Shown here in pieces: positions 26,005 to 35,095 of a stretch of DNA of 64,000 bases (position 1 is its first letter; each line of letters opens with the position of its first letter). The translations under genes and the position numbers were made by a program. This DNA comes from Sulfurisphaera javensis (GTDB lineage: Archaea; Thermoproteota; Thermoprotei_A; Sulfolobales; Sulfolobaceae): the NCBI RefSeq assembly GCF_041154675.1, contig NZ_AP031322.1, forward strand, positions 1,488,001-1,552,000. Reading direction: 5' to 3'. Below the pieces are notes generated by a model that saw only the letters and a list, made by a program, of their open reading frames with translations, did no database searches and was not told where the DNA came from.

Positions 26005-26865
26005 ATGGATAAACGATCAATCATAATACTTTCAATTCTTGTAATAGGAATAATTGCCGGTACAATAATTTATACGATGGGAAAATTCAATGTGGCAAAA
26101 GCAAATAATTCTTCTTTTCAAATAAACTATAGTGTAATTGGCACTGTAAAAATATACAATACTTCAGCTTTAATACCCTTCTTATCATCTTACATAAACA
26201 CTACTTATGTAAAGTTAGTTAATAGTGTTGTAAAATATGGTATAATCAATTTCATTAAAATTAACAATACTAAAGGAATAATAGGTTACTTCAAAGGTGG
26301 ACCATTATCTTCATTAGCATTTTATCAAATTAACTCAACTTTAACCTCTCATGGTTTTAAATATGCTGAATATCAAACCTTACTTTACGATTATAATACT
26401 ACTACAGCAATAGGATTTGATGGTAATTACTTCTATGTTGTTCATCAAAACTCTACCAATCAGAACTTAACTATAACTTTACTTTACTATTTATATACCA
26501 GTAACAAGACATTTACAGTAACATCTCTGACAAATATAATAGTTACTGGAAGTTTTAGACATAGTAATTTCACAGCTTATTCAGAAAACTCCAACATAAT
26601 AGTAAAGGGTTATTTTAAAGGAAACTTTAATAATTTTACGAAATTCTTAAGATACTTCAACTTTACTACAACTAACTTTACTATTGCTGGAAAAGTAATT
26701 TTTAAAAATTCTACAGTAGAAATTTTCTCTTTATCCTCTATGTATGAGAACTACACTGTTTATGCAATGATTGGACTAAAGGAAATAAGCTCTAACACTA
26801 TTTATGCTGTAGGTATAGTATCGCAAAGCCAAATTAGTGAAAGTGAAGTTTTAAATCTATTATAG
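26005..26865 (+). CDS. Membrane-anchored surface protein, Asn/Thr-rich, unknown function
   Basis: A 286-residue protein. Residues 5-25 (SIIILSILVIGIIAGTIIYTM) are an uncleaved anchor or signal peptide after a basic KR start. The remainder is outside-type sequence, rich in Asn, Thr, Ser, Tyr and Phe, with many NxS/T sequons (for example NNSS, NYS, NTS, NTT, NLT, NFT). It is therefore probably an N-glycosylated pseudoperiplasmic protein. Beta-strand patterns predominate, with no recognisable domain. The gene ends 35 bases before the multi-spanning membrane protein gene and may work with it. Confidence 0.65.
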   Translation: MDKRSIIILSILVIGIIAGTIIYTMGKFNVAKANNSSFQINYSVIGTVKIYNTSALIPFLSSYINTTYVKLVNSVVKYGIINFIKINNTKGIIGYFKGGPLSSLAFYQINSTLTSHGFKYAEYQTLLYDYNTTTAIGFDGNYFYVVHQNSTNQNLTITLLYYLYTSNKTFTVTSLTNIIVTGSFRHSNFTAYSENSNIIVKGYFKGNFNNFTKFLRYFNFTTTNFTIAGKVIFKNSTVEIFSLSSMYENYTVYAMIGLKEISSNTIYAVGIVSQSQISESEVLNLL

Positions 26866-26900
26866 CATTTTATTTTAATCACTTTTTTGAATATATAATT

Positions 26901-28226
26901 GTGAAGTTCAAAGTCATTAAATATTTTATTTTATCTAGATTTACAAAGGCTTTTGTTTTAGGTACACTAGTATTTTTATTATTTATGATTCTAATTTATT
27001 TATCATTAGCTGGAAGTGTCTTTGCTCCTAGAATATTGAATGGAATAAAAATAAACTTTGCCGAATTCGTGACATTTTTTGTTATCTTTAGTGGTTTTTC
27101 TTCAACAGTTCAAAAAGCAGACTATGATTTCCTTTTAACCTCTCCACTCAGAAAGGAAGAAATATCTTTTCTTTATATGATATCTTCAATGCTCTTGGGT
27201 GGAGGCTATTTTATAATTTTAGGCATAATATTCCTCTTCCTTTATCCCTTTCCTTTAGGATTTTTAACATTGTTTTCATTTTCATTGTTCGGTGTTGCTG
27301 TAAGTAGTTTATCGTTAGTAAAGGAGAAATTTTACATCATTATATTTACCGCAATATGGGTGTGGTTTCCTTTCTTTGGGATTCCTTATTCTCCCACCTC
27401 AGTACTTTTTGGAAAACCTCTAGTAGGAATTATCTCAATTCTAATTTATTCTATTCCAGTTATTTATAGAGCATTAATGGATCCCCAAATTCAAATTACG
27501 TCAAAAAGAGAAGGAGAAGTTAAAAGTAAAGTAAAATATGGAGGAAAGAATTTCCTCATGAAATATTTTCTAACTATGTATGAGTTCGCTTGGGGTTATG
27601 GTAGTTCGTTATCTGGAAGAAGATTATTTTATTATGTTCTTTCATTTCCAAAAGTGATCTTAACTTCTACGTTTGTAGCTTTAATTTACTATATAATATT
27701 TCATTTTATAGATTTCAATTTTTATAGTATAATGGCCCCTTCAGTAGTTATTTTAGCTTTTCTAATGAGCATGGGGATATATGCAGTTTCCCAAGAAAGA
27801 CCATGGATTATTTTCGTAACGTTAGATAGAGGTTATTATCTCTCGAGAAAGATACTATTTAAATCCGTACAAAACGCTCTAATTTCATTACCTTTTTGTA
27901 TCGCGAATGTTCTCTTAGGAATGCCATCCTTAGGAGTTTCTCTATTTTTTGGTTCCTTGATAGGTTATGCTTTAACTTCCTATTTGAGTAGCAAATTAAA
28001 TCCAATACAATTCAGGGGTGAAGTATATAATTATAGAGCTGGGAGCGGAATGCTATTGATAATATTTTCAGAATACCTAATTATGGGAATAACGGCTCTT
28101 TCAGCATTATTTATAATTTCTTCTTTCATGTTCGCAATTATATCACTAATTATATTTCTGTTAATAATTAGAAAGAAAAATTGGGAAAAAATAGCGTATC
28201 AACTAGTTGAGAAAGGTTTTGTATAA
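26901..28226 (+). CDS. Polytopic membrane protein, ABC-2-permease-like, unknown function
   Basis: A 441-residue protein with about 12 hydrophobic helices in two halves, separated by a basic soluble loop (residues about 195-215, ITSKREGEVKSKVKYGGKNF). The pattern and the segment TSPLRKEEISFLY recall permease components of ABC-2-type exporters, where an SPLR/TPL loop follows the third helix. No ATPase gene is adjacent, so this is only a hint. The gene starts with GTG at 26901, 35 bases after the surface-protein gene. Substrate and partners unknown. Confidence 0.6.
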   Translation: MKFKVIKYFILSRFTKAFVLGTLVFLLFMILIYLSLAGSVFAPRILNGIKINFAEFVTFFVIFSGFSSTVQKADYDFLLTSPLRKEEISFLYMISSMLLGGGYFIILGIIFLFLYPFPLGFLTLFSFSLFGVAVSSLSLVKEKFYIIIFTAIWVWFPFFGIPYSPTSVLFGKPLVGIISILIYSIPVIYRALMDPQIQITSKREGEVKSKVKYGGKNFLMKYFLTMYEFAWGYGSSLSGRRLFYYVLSFPKVILTSTFVALIYYIIFHFIDFNFYSIMAPSVVILAFLMSMGIYAVSQERPWIIFVTLDRGYYLSRKILFKSVQNALISLPFCIANVLLGMPSLGVSLFFGSLIGYALTSYLSSKLNPIQFRGEVYNYRAGSGMLLIIFSEYLIMGITALSALFIISSFMFAIISLIIFLLIIRKKNWEKIAYQLVEKGFV

Positions 28227-28269
28227 CTATATAAACTATATATAAATATATAGTCTCTATAGTCTATTT

Positions 28270-28368
28270 ATGAAAGTCTATTTAGCTGTTAAAGAAACTT
28301 TAAAGGGAAGGTATAAAAGATTAAAGTATCAAACTATATCTTATGACAAAAGTTCTTTTTTTAACTAA
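28270..28368 (+). CDS. Possible small leaderless ORF (32 codons)
   Basis: ATG at 28270 opens a 32-codon frame (MKVYLAVKETLKGRYKRLKYQ and so on) ending with TAA at 28366-28368 inside the next gene. A strong TATA-like ATATATAAATATATAG run (about 28235-28250) lies at the right distance for a leaderless start. The peptide is basic. Equally, this may be only the promoter and leader region of the gene at 28343, whose own TATA box lies within it. Confidence 0.22.
   Translation: MKVYLAVKETLKGRYKRLKYQTISYDKSSFFN
28311..28320 (+). promoter_or_regulatory. TATA box of the gene at 28343
   Basis: GTATAAAAGA is centred about 27 bases before the ATG at 28343, the ideal leaderless spacing. This supports the reality of that gene despite its odd 3' overlap. 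Confidence 0.55.
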
Positions 28369-28897
28369 AGATAAAAAGTTCTATTATGATGACGGTAAAA
28401 TAAAAGAGGTAAAAAACATAAAAGATCTTAACGGAGTTGAAATTAGGTTTGCTAGGGCTATGTTAGTATATGATACTGATTTACCCTTATCTTATTTTGT
28501 AGAGGAATTAGGAAATGTTACAATTGGTAATTATACTCTTTCACAACTTACTCAATTACTTTACTTTAGAAATTCAATTGTTTTCGTAGATCATGAAAAG
28601 AAGAAAATACAAATTTTCTTAGAAAAGAAGGAAATAATTGAATTACCCTATTCCTCACTTGATTTTCTCAGATATTATTTTGCTAAGATAGGAAGAATAT
28701 TATTAGAGAGTGTTTCATTCGACTACTTCGAGGCTCTTTCCGACTCCGAAATCAATAAATCTATCTTTACTAACAAGACTTTTAGCCAAGTTTCCACTAC
28801 AATGAGCAGGCCCAATTTTAACAGCCTCAGAAGAAAGCTTATTAATAACATCATTAACGTGCTGAGCTTCGGAAGAAAGCAAATGAAATCCACCTAA
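28343..28897 (+). CDS. Protein of unknown function with long antisense overlap
   Basis: A 184-codon frame. The first about 125 residues look like a genuine soluble alpha/beta protein (TKVLFLTKDKKFYYDDGK, FARAMLVYDTDLPLSYFVEELG, NSIVFVDHEKKKIQIFLEKKEIIELPYSS). The last 61 codons are antisense to the conserved C-terminus of the convergent MBL hydrolase and look unlike folded protein (Ser/Asn/Lys-rich). Either homologues end near residue 125 and this lineage lost a stop codon, or the tail is an overlap extension. There is a clear leaderless promoter. Family not recognised. Confidence 0.6.
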   Translation: MTKVLFLTKDKKFYYDDGKIKEVKNIKDLNGVEIRFARAMLVYDTDLPLSYFVEELGNVTIGNYTLSQLTQLLYFRNSIVFVDHEKKKIQIFLEKKEIIELPYSSLDFLRYYFAKIGRILLESVSFDYFEALSDSEINKSIFTNKTFSQVSTTMSRPNFNSLRRKLINNIINVLSFGRKQMKST

Positions 28898-29557
28898 TAC
28901 AGCATATATCTTATTTACTCCAGTAATCTCTTTAGCATGGTTTATTATATTTAAAACGTTTGAATGTCCACAACCAGTTAGAATAACTAAACCTTTTACT
29001 GAATTTATAAAAAGTGCTGCATCATCATAAAGGTGGTCTGATTCAATACCCTCTTCTTCAGACTTAAATAATCCAGAATTATATTCCGGGTAACCATATC
29101 TTTTTACCTCACCACTAAAAATTATGCCTTTCGCAAATTCTAATGGTTTCCTTGTAAGTATAAGATTAAAGTTTCTCTCTATTTCTTCTCTAGTTAAAGG
29201 TAAACCAATATATTGTAACTTTCCGCCCCAATTAAGGAATTTCTTCTCAAATATTGATGGATGGGCTATAATAGTTTTTCCTTTTAAAATGTCTAAAAGT
29301 TCTTTATTTCCTAGACCTCCAGTATGATCTGAGTGGCCATGACTTAAAACTATGTAATCAACTTTAGATAAATCTATCCCTAAAAGTTTAGAATTATGAA
29401 GGACTGGCAAACCTGAATTTCCTACATCATATAAAATCCTCGTATCGTCAGCCTCTATATATGCAGAAAAACCCCACTCTCCAATTAATGGTGGTATTAT
29501 TGTACTAGTGAAGTTATCACTTAGGACAGTTATTTTAAGCTTTTTAACTTGTTCCAT
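28715..29557 (-). CDS. MBL-fold metallohydrolase, COG1237 type
   Basis: A 280-residue metallo-beta-lactamase fold protein. The metal site HGHSDH lies in VDYIVLSHGHSDHTGGL, followed by a later His (TGCGHSNVLNIINHA) and the family's GGFHLL and PAHCSG motifs near the C-terminus. This pattern is COG1237, whose members are annotated as 7,8-dihydropterin-6-methyl-4-(beta-D-ribofuranosyl)aminobenzene-5'-phosphate synthase-like. In methanogens such enzymes belong to methanopterin metabolism; Sulfolobales make related pterins, so that role is possible but unproven. Its conserved last 61 codons lie antisense to the gene at 28343. Complete length, single gene. Confidence 0.85.
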   Translation of the reverse strand: MEQVKKLKITVLSDNFTSTIIPPLIGEWGFSAYIEADDTRILYDVGNSGLPVLHNSKLLGIDLSKVDYIVLSHGHSDHTGGLGNKELLDILKGKTIIAHPSIFEKKFLNWGGKLQYIGLPLTREEIERNFNLILTRKPLEFAKGIIFSGEVKRYGYPEYNSGLFKSEEEGIESDHLYDDAALFINSVKGLVILTGCGHSNVLNIINHAKEITGVNKIYAVLGGFHLLSSEAQHVNDVINKLSSEAVKIGPAHCSGNLAKSLVSKDRFIDFGVGKSLEVVE

Positions 29558-29588
29558 AAGTTAGAAGATCTTTTTATAATTATAAACT

Positions 29589-29984
29589 TTAGCTTAACGA
29601 ATCGATAACTATAGAGGAAGTATCTAACTCCTTTATTTTTCTATCTAAAGTAAGGAACTTAAGAGAGTAATATTTAGCTGTGAAATAAAGTAGTAAATCG
29701 ATAAAGTCAGAATGTTTCTCTTTTAATTTGTATGCGTTAACATATGCATTGAAGGGTATCTTAACTAATTTAAATAATCTTAAACTTCTAAGTCCTTCTT
29801 TTACTCTTTTCATATCTATTTTCGTTTTCTTCTCTATTCTCTTTATTACCCAAAAACTTTCAAGAATGGAAATTTCTGTGTAATAAATCTCGTGGGAAGG
29901 AAATTTCTTTATTTCATCTTCTACTCCTTCAACTTCAATTCCTAAAATTGGTAAAATAAATGAAGTATCAATTAGTACTTTCAT
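29589..29984 (-). CDS. vapC: PIN-domain ribonuclease toxin, VapC family
   Basis: 131 residues from ATG 29984 (a seven-codon longer frame begins further upstream inside the antitoxin gene). PIN-domain acidic residues: D6 in KVLIDTSF, a Glu in TEISILESFW, the Asp pair in HSDFIDLLLYF, and a final Asp in FLTLDRKIKEL. PIN toxins cut RNA with Mg2+ or Mn2+ and are held inactive by the partner antitoxin. The start overlaps the 3' end of the antitoxin gene by 17 bases, the usual coupled arrangement. Sulfolobales carry many such pairs, some linked to heat-shock responses. Confidence 0.9.
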   Translation of the reverse strand: MKVLIDTSFILPILGIEVEGVEDEIKKFPSHEIYYTEISILESFWVIKRIEKKTKIDMKRVKEGLRSLRLFKLVKIPFNAYVNAYKLKEKHSDFIDLLLYFTAKYYSLKFLTLDRKIKELDTSSIVIDSLS

Positions 29985-30213
29985 ACTCTTTTTGTTCCTC
30001 CTCACTTATTTTCTCTATTTCATCAAGTGAAATCTTAGCAAACTTTTTACCATTAATAGCTAGCCAAATTGGATCTCTTATTACTTTAAGGATAATTTTA
30101 TCCTCTTTTGCAATTAACAGCAATCTATCTCCTTCATGAATGTTTAACTCTTCAGCAATTCCTTTAGGAATCCTTATTGTTAATTTTTTCCCTACTTTTA
30201 TTTCAGTCTTCAC
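29968..30213 (-). CDS. vapB: AbrB/MazE-type antitoxin, VapB family
   Basis: An 81-residue protein. The N-terminal 45 residues are a swapped-hairpin AbrB DNA-binding domain (KTEIKVGKKLTIRIPKGIAEELNIHEGDRLLLIAKEDKIILK). The acidic C-terminus (ISLDEIEKISEEEQKEYEST) should wrap around and neutralise the toxin. It normally autorepresses its own operon together with VapC. It is first gene of the pair, with the antitoxin-before-toxin order expected for VapBC. Confidence 0.9.
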   Translation of the reverse strand: MKTEIKVGKKLTIRIPKGIAEELNIHEGDRLLLIAKEDKIILKVIRDPIWLAINGKKFAKISLDEIEKISEEEQKEYESTN

Positions 30214-30244
30214 AATTAAATATAATTCTGACTCATATATTAAG

Positions 30245-30916
<672 letters not shown>

Positions 30917-30952
30917 TGCAACTTTTAATTATCTTTATCTTATAAAACTTCT

Positions 30953-31654
30953 GTGAGTATAAAGACAAAAATTAGAAAAGCAATAAAGGATTTTTTTCAA
31001 TACGAAAAAGAAGGAGATAAAAAATTACTGAAAAAAATCCTATCAAAGGTGAAAATTGAGGATAATTATGTAATTATTAGGGAAGAGAGAGTTAAAGTAG
31101 AAAAAGAAGATGATGCTGTTGGTGTATTCTTAGCTAATATTCCTTATATTATAATTGGAAAAGGGGAACTACATTGGGATTTACCAGAGAAAGTAGTAAA
31201 AGTACAAAGAGGTGCATTAAGACTTCTTGACTGCGGAATAAATGATGTTGCAACCTTAGAAATTTACTTAGTTATGGAAATGGCCTTACGATCTTTATAC
31301 TCAGAGTACGTTAAACAAGGAGTTATTATTCAGTATAAAGATAAGAAAGTTAAACTAAAAGATTATGACTATCGCCGTATAAAATTATATATTAGAAGAA
31401 AAGGATGGAGTCAATATAAGGTTAAGGTTAACGGTGAAACTTTTCCTTTTTCTCAAGGTTCATTATTAAGTTGGGCTGAGAAATTTATGGATAAGGAGGA
31501 GAGTTTAGCTTTTAGACTTTCTCTAAACGTTAGGAACCTTTTAGCTCATGGGGAAGTAGAATGGGATTTGTTTCCTACATTAAAAAGTCTTGAATCAGCT
31601 TCTTACATTTCATGGTTGCTCTTTCAACGAATGAAGAAATATGAAGTGTCTTAA
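30953..31654 (+). CDS. HEPN-like domain protein
   Basis: A 233-residue soluble protein starting at GTG 30953. The first 120 residues are lysine-rich and contain [21 protein letters not shown]. The C-terminal half is helical and ends with [20 protein letters not shown]194-N-L-L-A-H199 there fits the RxxxxH motif of HEPN ribonucleases, in the usual place near the end of a helical bundle. HEPN proteins often cut RNA in defence or toxin systems. No partner nucleotidyltransferase or antitoxin gene is next to it, so it may be a stand-alone protein. It is divergent from the racemase-fold gene. Confidence 0.6.
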   Translation: MSIKTKIRKAIKDFFQYEKEGDKKLLKKILSKVKIEDNYVIIREERVKVEKEDDAVGVFLANIPYIIIGKGELHWDLPEKVVKVQRGALRLLDCGINDVATLEIYLVMEMALRSLYSEYVKQGVIIQYKDKKVKLKDYDYRRIKLYIRRKGWSQYKVKVNGETFPFSQGSLLSWAEKFMDKEESLAFRLSLNVRNLLAHGEVEWDLFPTLKSLESASYISWLLFQRMKKYEVS

Positions 31655-31789
31655 GTATTTTGTAAATTATATCTTTCTAATCATATTTTAGAATCATTAT
31701 AAATAACTTTGTTTTTTACTTACTTATATTCTATTTTAAAAATCGTAGTACCATTCTCTTGTTTGTATATAACGTTAATTGATAAAAAA

Positions 31790-31806
31790 GAGTTTCTGTG
31801 AAACTC
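31790..31806. repeat. Perfect 7-bp inverted repeat upstream of the Sso10a-type gene
   Basis: GAGTTTC-TGT-GAAACTC lies about 80 bases before the ATG at 31869 and about 30-45 bases upstream of its TATA box. As it contains G and C it is less likely to be chance than AT-only palindromes. It is a candidate operator site or a short hairpin. Confidence 0.4.
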
Positions 31807-31836
31807 CTTTTGTAAGCCTACTGGTTTAGAAGTAAA

Positions 31837-31845
31837 ATTTATAAG
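31837..31845 (+). promoter_or_regulatory. TATA box of the Sso10a-type gene
   Basis: ATTTATAAG is centred 28 bases before the ATG at 31869, which favours this ATG over the TTG codon just before it. Confidence 0.5.
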
Positions 31846-31868
31846 ATTCTTTTGATTATTAGTATTTG

Positions 31869-32174
31869 ATGACAGAAGCCCAAGTTGGAAGAAAAAAGAG
31901 GACAAGGTATGAAATAATACATGATATACTATCTCAATGCGAGAATGGTGCAAAGAAAACTTGGTTAATGTATAAGGCAAATTTAAGCTATGAACTAACA
32001 AACAACTACATTAACAAGTTAGTAGAGAAAGAGCTAATAGTACAAAAAGATGGTCTATATTATTTAACTGATAAAGGAAGAAAACTACTCGATTTGTTGA
32101 AGGACTATAAGGAGAAGAAATCTGGATTAGACAAAGTAGTAGCTCAGATAAAGGAAATATACGGAGAAGACTAA
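31869..32174 (+). CDS. Sso10a-type winged-helix DNA-binding protein
   Basis: A 101-residue basic protein. A winged helix occupies residues 10-70 (GRKKRTRYEIIHDILSQCENGAKKTWLMYKANLSYELTNNYINKLVEKELIVQ, wing YYLTDKGRKLL). It is followed by a long charged helix (LLKDYKEKKSGLDKVVAQIKEIY) that forms the antiparallel coiled-coil dimer of Sso10a. These proteins bind double-stranded DNA with little sequence preference and are thought to act as chromatin or global regulatory proteins. The gene is monocistronic with a clear TATA box and an inverted repeat further upstream. A gene-specific regulator of the same fold is the alternative. Confidence 0.85.
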   Translation: MTEAQVGRKKRTRYEIIHDILSQCENGAKKTWLMYKANLSYELTNNYINKLVEKELIVQKDGLYYLTDKGRKLLDLLKDYKEKKSGLDKVVAQIKEIYGED

Positions 32175-32193
32175 AATCTTTTTAAACCAAACC

Positions 32194-32210
32194 TTTTATT
32201 TTTTCTTTCC
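32194..32210 (+). terminator. T-rich tract after the Sso10a-type gene
   Basis: A T-dominated run (TTTTATTTTTTCTTTCC) follows the stop by about 20 bases and precedes the next gene start. It is consistent with archaeal intrinsic termination. Confidence 0.35.
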
Positions 32211-32221
32211 TTCATTATTTT

Positions 32222-32800
32222 ATGAATATAGTTATATTTGCTTCAAGTAGAGAGGCAGAAATGGAAGAACCAGTTTTTTGCGATAGAGATAGTGTAAGAG
32301 TTGATATTTCTAAATGTTCTGGTAAAAGCATCTCTGTTGCACCATTTATTGCAAAATATCTTAAAGATTTGGGATTTTATGTGACTGTTGTTGATCCTTT
32401 TGCTGATGATACCTCCTATGATGCTGATAAAATAATAAAAGGTACAAGCTTTCAAGTACCTGATGAAATTGTAAAGGATTCTTATGTTATAGTAGCAACT
32501 AGACATGTTTATGATACATGGGCAATTATGAAATCAATTTTAGGAGGAGCAAAGGAAATAGCTGTTATTATGAGTATAAAAAGGGCTAAAGTGATTATGC
32601 AAAGATTATTACAAGCAGGAATATCTAAGGAACAATTGAAGAAGCTTAGAATTCCTGCTGGTTTAGATATTGGGGCAAAAAGTGAAAAAGAAATTGCGTT
32701 AAGCATTGTAGCAGAAATTTTAGCAGTAACTAGAAATGCTACTGGAAGACCTCTCTCTGAGGTAAAAGAATTTTATAAAGTGGTAGAAGATCTAAAATAA
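32222..32800 (+). CDS. XdhC/CoxF-like protein (C-terminal Rossmann domain)
   Basis: A 192-residue protein matching the C-terminal NAD-binding-like domain of XdhC/CoxF: FYVTVVDPFAD, DSYVIVATRHVYDTWAIMKSILGG, then RIPAGLDIGAKSEKEIALSIVAEILAVTRNATGRPL, which corresponds to the conserved GLDIGA...EIA.SI.AEI block. XdhC family proteins assist sulfuration or insertion of the molybdenum cofactor in xanthine/CO-dehydrogenase-type enzymes. The usual short N-terminal domain with its Cys is replaced by EEPVFCDRDSVRVD. No Mo-hydroxylase gene is adjacent, so the client enzyme is elsewhere. The last 9 bases overlap the convergent zinc-ribbon gene. Confidence 0.75.
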   Translation: MNIVIFASSREAEMEEPVFCDRDSVRVDISKCSGKSISVAPFIAKYLKDLGFYVTVVDPFADDTSYDADKIIKGTSFQVPDEIVKDSYVIVATRHVYDTWAIMKSILGGAKEIAVIMSIKRAKVIMQRLLQAGISKEQLKKLRIPAGLDIGAKSEKEIALSIVAEILAVTRNATGRPLSEVKEFYKVVEDLK

Positions 32801-33295
32801 CTTTGTTCCACAGTTTAAACAGAATTTAGCACCAGGGGGATTTAAATAGCCACACTGAGGACATTTTATTCCTTGTTGCATTTGTGGCATACTCATCTGT
32901 GGAGAAGGTGTTTGTTGTGGCATCATTTGTTGCATTGACTGTTGCATAGGCATTGGCATATCATACATTCCGTCGCTTATTTGTTTATCAATAGTTCCAA
33001 TAAGTCTATGATTAATTAGATCTCTTCCTAAGGGTCCTATATGTTCTTCCTCAACGATAATAGAGAATTCATTAGGATATCCCCTAATTCTAACTATAAC
33101 TTCTTCAACATGATGAAGGTGACCTTTTTTCATTGCCCTAATTTCATAATCATAGTATTGTGGCATTCCAGGTTGCATCATTGGTGTAGATAATTGCATT
33201 GTCTGGCTTTCCCATCCTTCACTTAAGAAGAGATTATTAATTTCTTGCGCTAAAAGTGGAATATTAACATATCTTCCAGTATATGTTTTCTGCAT
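32792..33295 (-). CDS. Zinc-ribbon protein with Met/Gln-rich linker
   Basis: A 167-residue protein in three parts. Residues 1-100 are an alpha/beta domain (YVNIPLLAQEINNLFLSEGWESQTMQL, HLHHVEEVIVRIRGYPNEFSIIVEEEHIG). Then comes a flexible linker very rich in Met, Gln and Pro (about 110-143). A C-terminal zinc ribbon follows (CPQCGYLNPPGAKFCLNCGTKLF). The layout suggests an adaptor that contacts another protein or nucleic acid through the ribbon. Similar small ribbon proteins are common in Sulfolobales without assigned roles. Function unknown. Confidence 0.7.
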   Translation of the reverse strand: MQKTYTGRYVNIPLLAQEINNLFLSEGWESQTMQLSTPMMQPGMPQYYDYEIRAMKKGHLHHVEEVIVRIRGYPNEFSIIVEEEHIGPLGRDLINHRLIGTIDKQISDGMYDMPMPMQQSMQQMMPQQTPSPQMSMPQMQQGIKCPQCGYLNPPGAKFCLNCGTKLF

Positions 33296-33502
33296 AAATA
33301 AAATTCTAACATGTTATAAATAAACCTTTCTCTTTTTTATAAGTATATATTTGCTTATACTTTACTATCAGAATATTTTTAATTATAACATTTGAAATAA
33401 AAAAAGATTAGAGTTAGCGTGCAAATTATAATTACTGATTATGAAACTGTTTCTTTTAGTTACGTTAAAAAACTAAAAAGTTTTAATGAAAATATCAAAA
33501 AT

Positions 33503-33512
33503 GCTTATAACC
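33503..33512 (+). promoter_or_regulatory. TATA-like box upstream of the Amt start at 33536
   Basis: GCTTATAACC is centred about 28 bases before ATG 33536. It lies inside the longer reading frame that begins at GTG 33419 and supports the shorter protein. Confidence 0.45.
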
Positions 33513-33535
33513 AATTTAGAGTTAAATGGTTAGCG

Positions 33536-35095
33536 ATGATAATCCAAAAAGCCTTCCCTCAAACGAACCTTAAGTTAACACTAATACTAATTAGTTTTTC
33601 CATACTACTAATCTTATCATTGCATTCATATGCACAATCCTCATCAAATATAACTGCAGAAATTCAAAGCTTAAATCAAAGTATACTAGCATTAGAAAAT
33701 CATACAGCTGATTATCCTTCTGCTGCAGTTCCTAGTTGGTTAGATACAGGAAGCAATGCATGGATGCTTACGGCAGCGACTTTTGTGGGATTACAAAGTG
33801 TTCCTGGTGTTGCTCTCTATTATGCTGGACTTTCGAAGAAAAAATACGCAGTAAATTCTGCATTAATGGTATTTTATGCTTTTGCTGCTGTTTTAATAGT
33901 TTGGATGATTGCTGGCTATAATGCTGGATTTGGCTATCCCGCTGCAATAAGTATAGGTAAGTATGGTATTTTAGGTTATCCATTGCCTGCTTGGTTAGGA
34001 CATTATGAGGCTAGTCAAACAATTTACGGTCCATCTGGTTCTCCTTTAGATATACCAACATCTACTTACATATTCTTCCAGTTTGTCTTCGCTGCAATAA
34101 CCCCAGTATTATTAGCTGGTGGTGTATTGGAAAGAATGAACTTCAAAGCATGGATGATATTTGTTCCGTTCTGGAGCTTATTAGTTTATAGCCCAGTAGC
34201 ATATTGGTTATTTGCAGGAGGTTGGTTAAATCAATTAGGTGCTGTAGACTTTAGTGGAGGTTATGTAATACATGTGGATGCTGGAGTAGGTGCATTAGCT
34301 GCTGCATTAGCTGTAGGACCAAGGTTAGCATCTGAAAGAAAATTAGAAGCTCATAGCTTACCATTAGTCTTAGCCGGTGCAGGTTTAATATGGTTGGGAT
34401 GGGATGGTTTTAATGGTGGTGACCCTGGAGGTGCTACAATTGATGCAGCAATAGCAGTGTTAAATACTAATATTGCTACTGCTGCAAGTGCAATAACTTG
34501 GATGTTAATGGATATGGCCTTCTTCAAGAAACCGACATTAGTTGGTGCTACAAGTGGTGCTATAACTGGGTTAGTAGCTATAACGCCAGCAGCAGGATAT
34601 GTGAATGGTTGGGAAGCAATATTAATAGGAATAGCTTCTGGGTCTATTCCATGGATATCTCTATATAAGTTCGAACCAAGGTTAAAGGTAGATGATACTC
34701 TAGGAGTATTCTCTACCCATGGTATTGCAGGAATAGTTGGTGGGTTATTAACTGGAGTGTTTGCAGATCCAGCAGTCACTAAATATATTGATCCAGGGTT
34801 AACTGGTGCTCTATATGGTAACTGGTATCAGTTAGGAATTCAAGCATTAGCAGCGGCTGTAGTATTTATATACGATTTTGCAATAACTTTTGGTTTGCTA
34901 AAATTAATTGGCCTATTCATACCATTACAAGCACCTCCAGATACATTAGCAATTGGTGACTATGCAATGCACGGTGAAGTGGCTTATTCTGAATTATTAG
35001 CAACTTTACCAGAATCTGTAGTAAAGAAGGAAGAAGTTACTGAAGAAACGACAGAAGAAGAAAAAGATCCTAAAGAGAAAGGTAAAAAGAGCTAA
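33536..35095 (+). CDS. amt: Ammonium transporter, Amt family
   Basis: About 519 residues. An N-terminal signal peptide ([23 protein letters not shown]) and short external segment are followed by 11 membrane helices with the Amt signatures: the [18 protein letters not shown] segment, [26 protein letters not shown] with the first pore histidine, and [21 protein letters not shown] with the second. It conducts ammonium/ammonia across the cell membrane. The cytosolic tail is long, acidic and Lys/Glu-rich (about 25 residues). A GlnK regulator, which often follows amt, is absent here. The start is chosen by TATA spacing and signal-peptide position; GTG 33419 would add 39 residues. Confidence 0.93.
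   Translation: MIIQKAFPQTNLKLTLILISFSILLILSLHSYAQSSSNITAEIQSLNQSILALENHTADYPSAAVPSWLDTGSNAWMLTAATFVGLQSVPGVALYYAGLSKKKYAVNSALMVFYAFAAVLIVWMIAGYNAGFGYPAAISIGKYGILGYPLPAWLGHYEASQTIYGPSGSPLDIPTSTYIFFQFVFAAITPVLLAGGVLERMNFKAWMIFVPFWSLLVYSPVAYWLFAGGWLNQLGAVDFSGGYVIHVDAGVGALAAALAVGPRLASERKLEAHSLPLVLAGAGLIWLGWDGFNGGDPGGATIDAAIAVLNTNIATAASAITWMLMDMAFFKKPTLVGATSGAITGLVAITPAAGYVNGWEAILIGIASGSIPWISLYKFEPRLKVDDTLGVFSTHGIAGIVGGLLTGVFADPAVTKYIDPGLTGALYGNWYQLGIQALAAAVVFIYDFAITFGLLKLIGLFIPLQAPPDTLAIGDYAMHGEVAYSELLATLPESVVKKEEVTEETTEEEKDPKEKGKKS

Noticed and set aside
31720-32001. Minus-strand open frame across the start of the Sso10a-type gene
   Set aside because: It would be antisense to a well-supported gene and its promoter; the translation is Leu/Ser/His-rich without domain features.
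34351-34779. Minus-strand open frame inside amt
   Set aside because: Shadow of the conserved pore region of the ammonium transporter; composition (Ala/Pro/Asn) typical of antisense reading.
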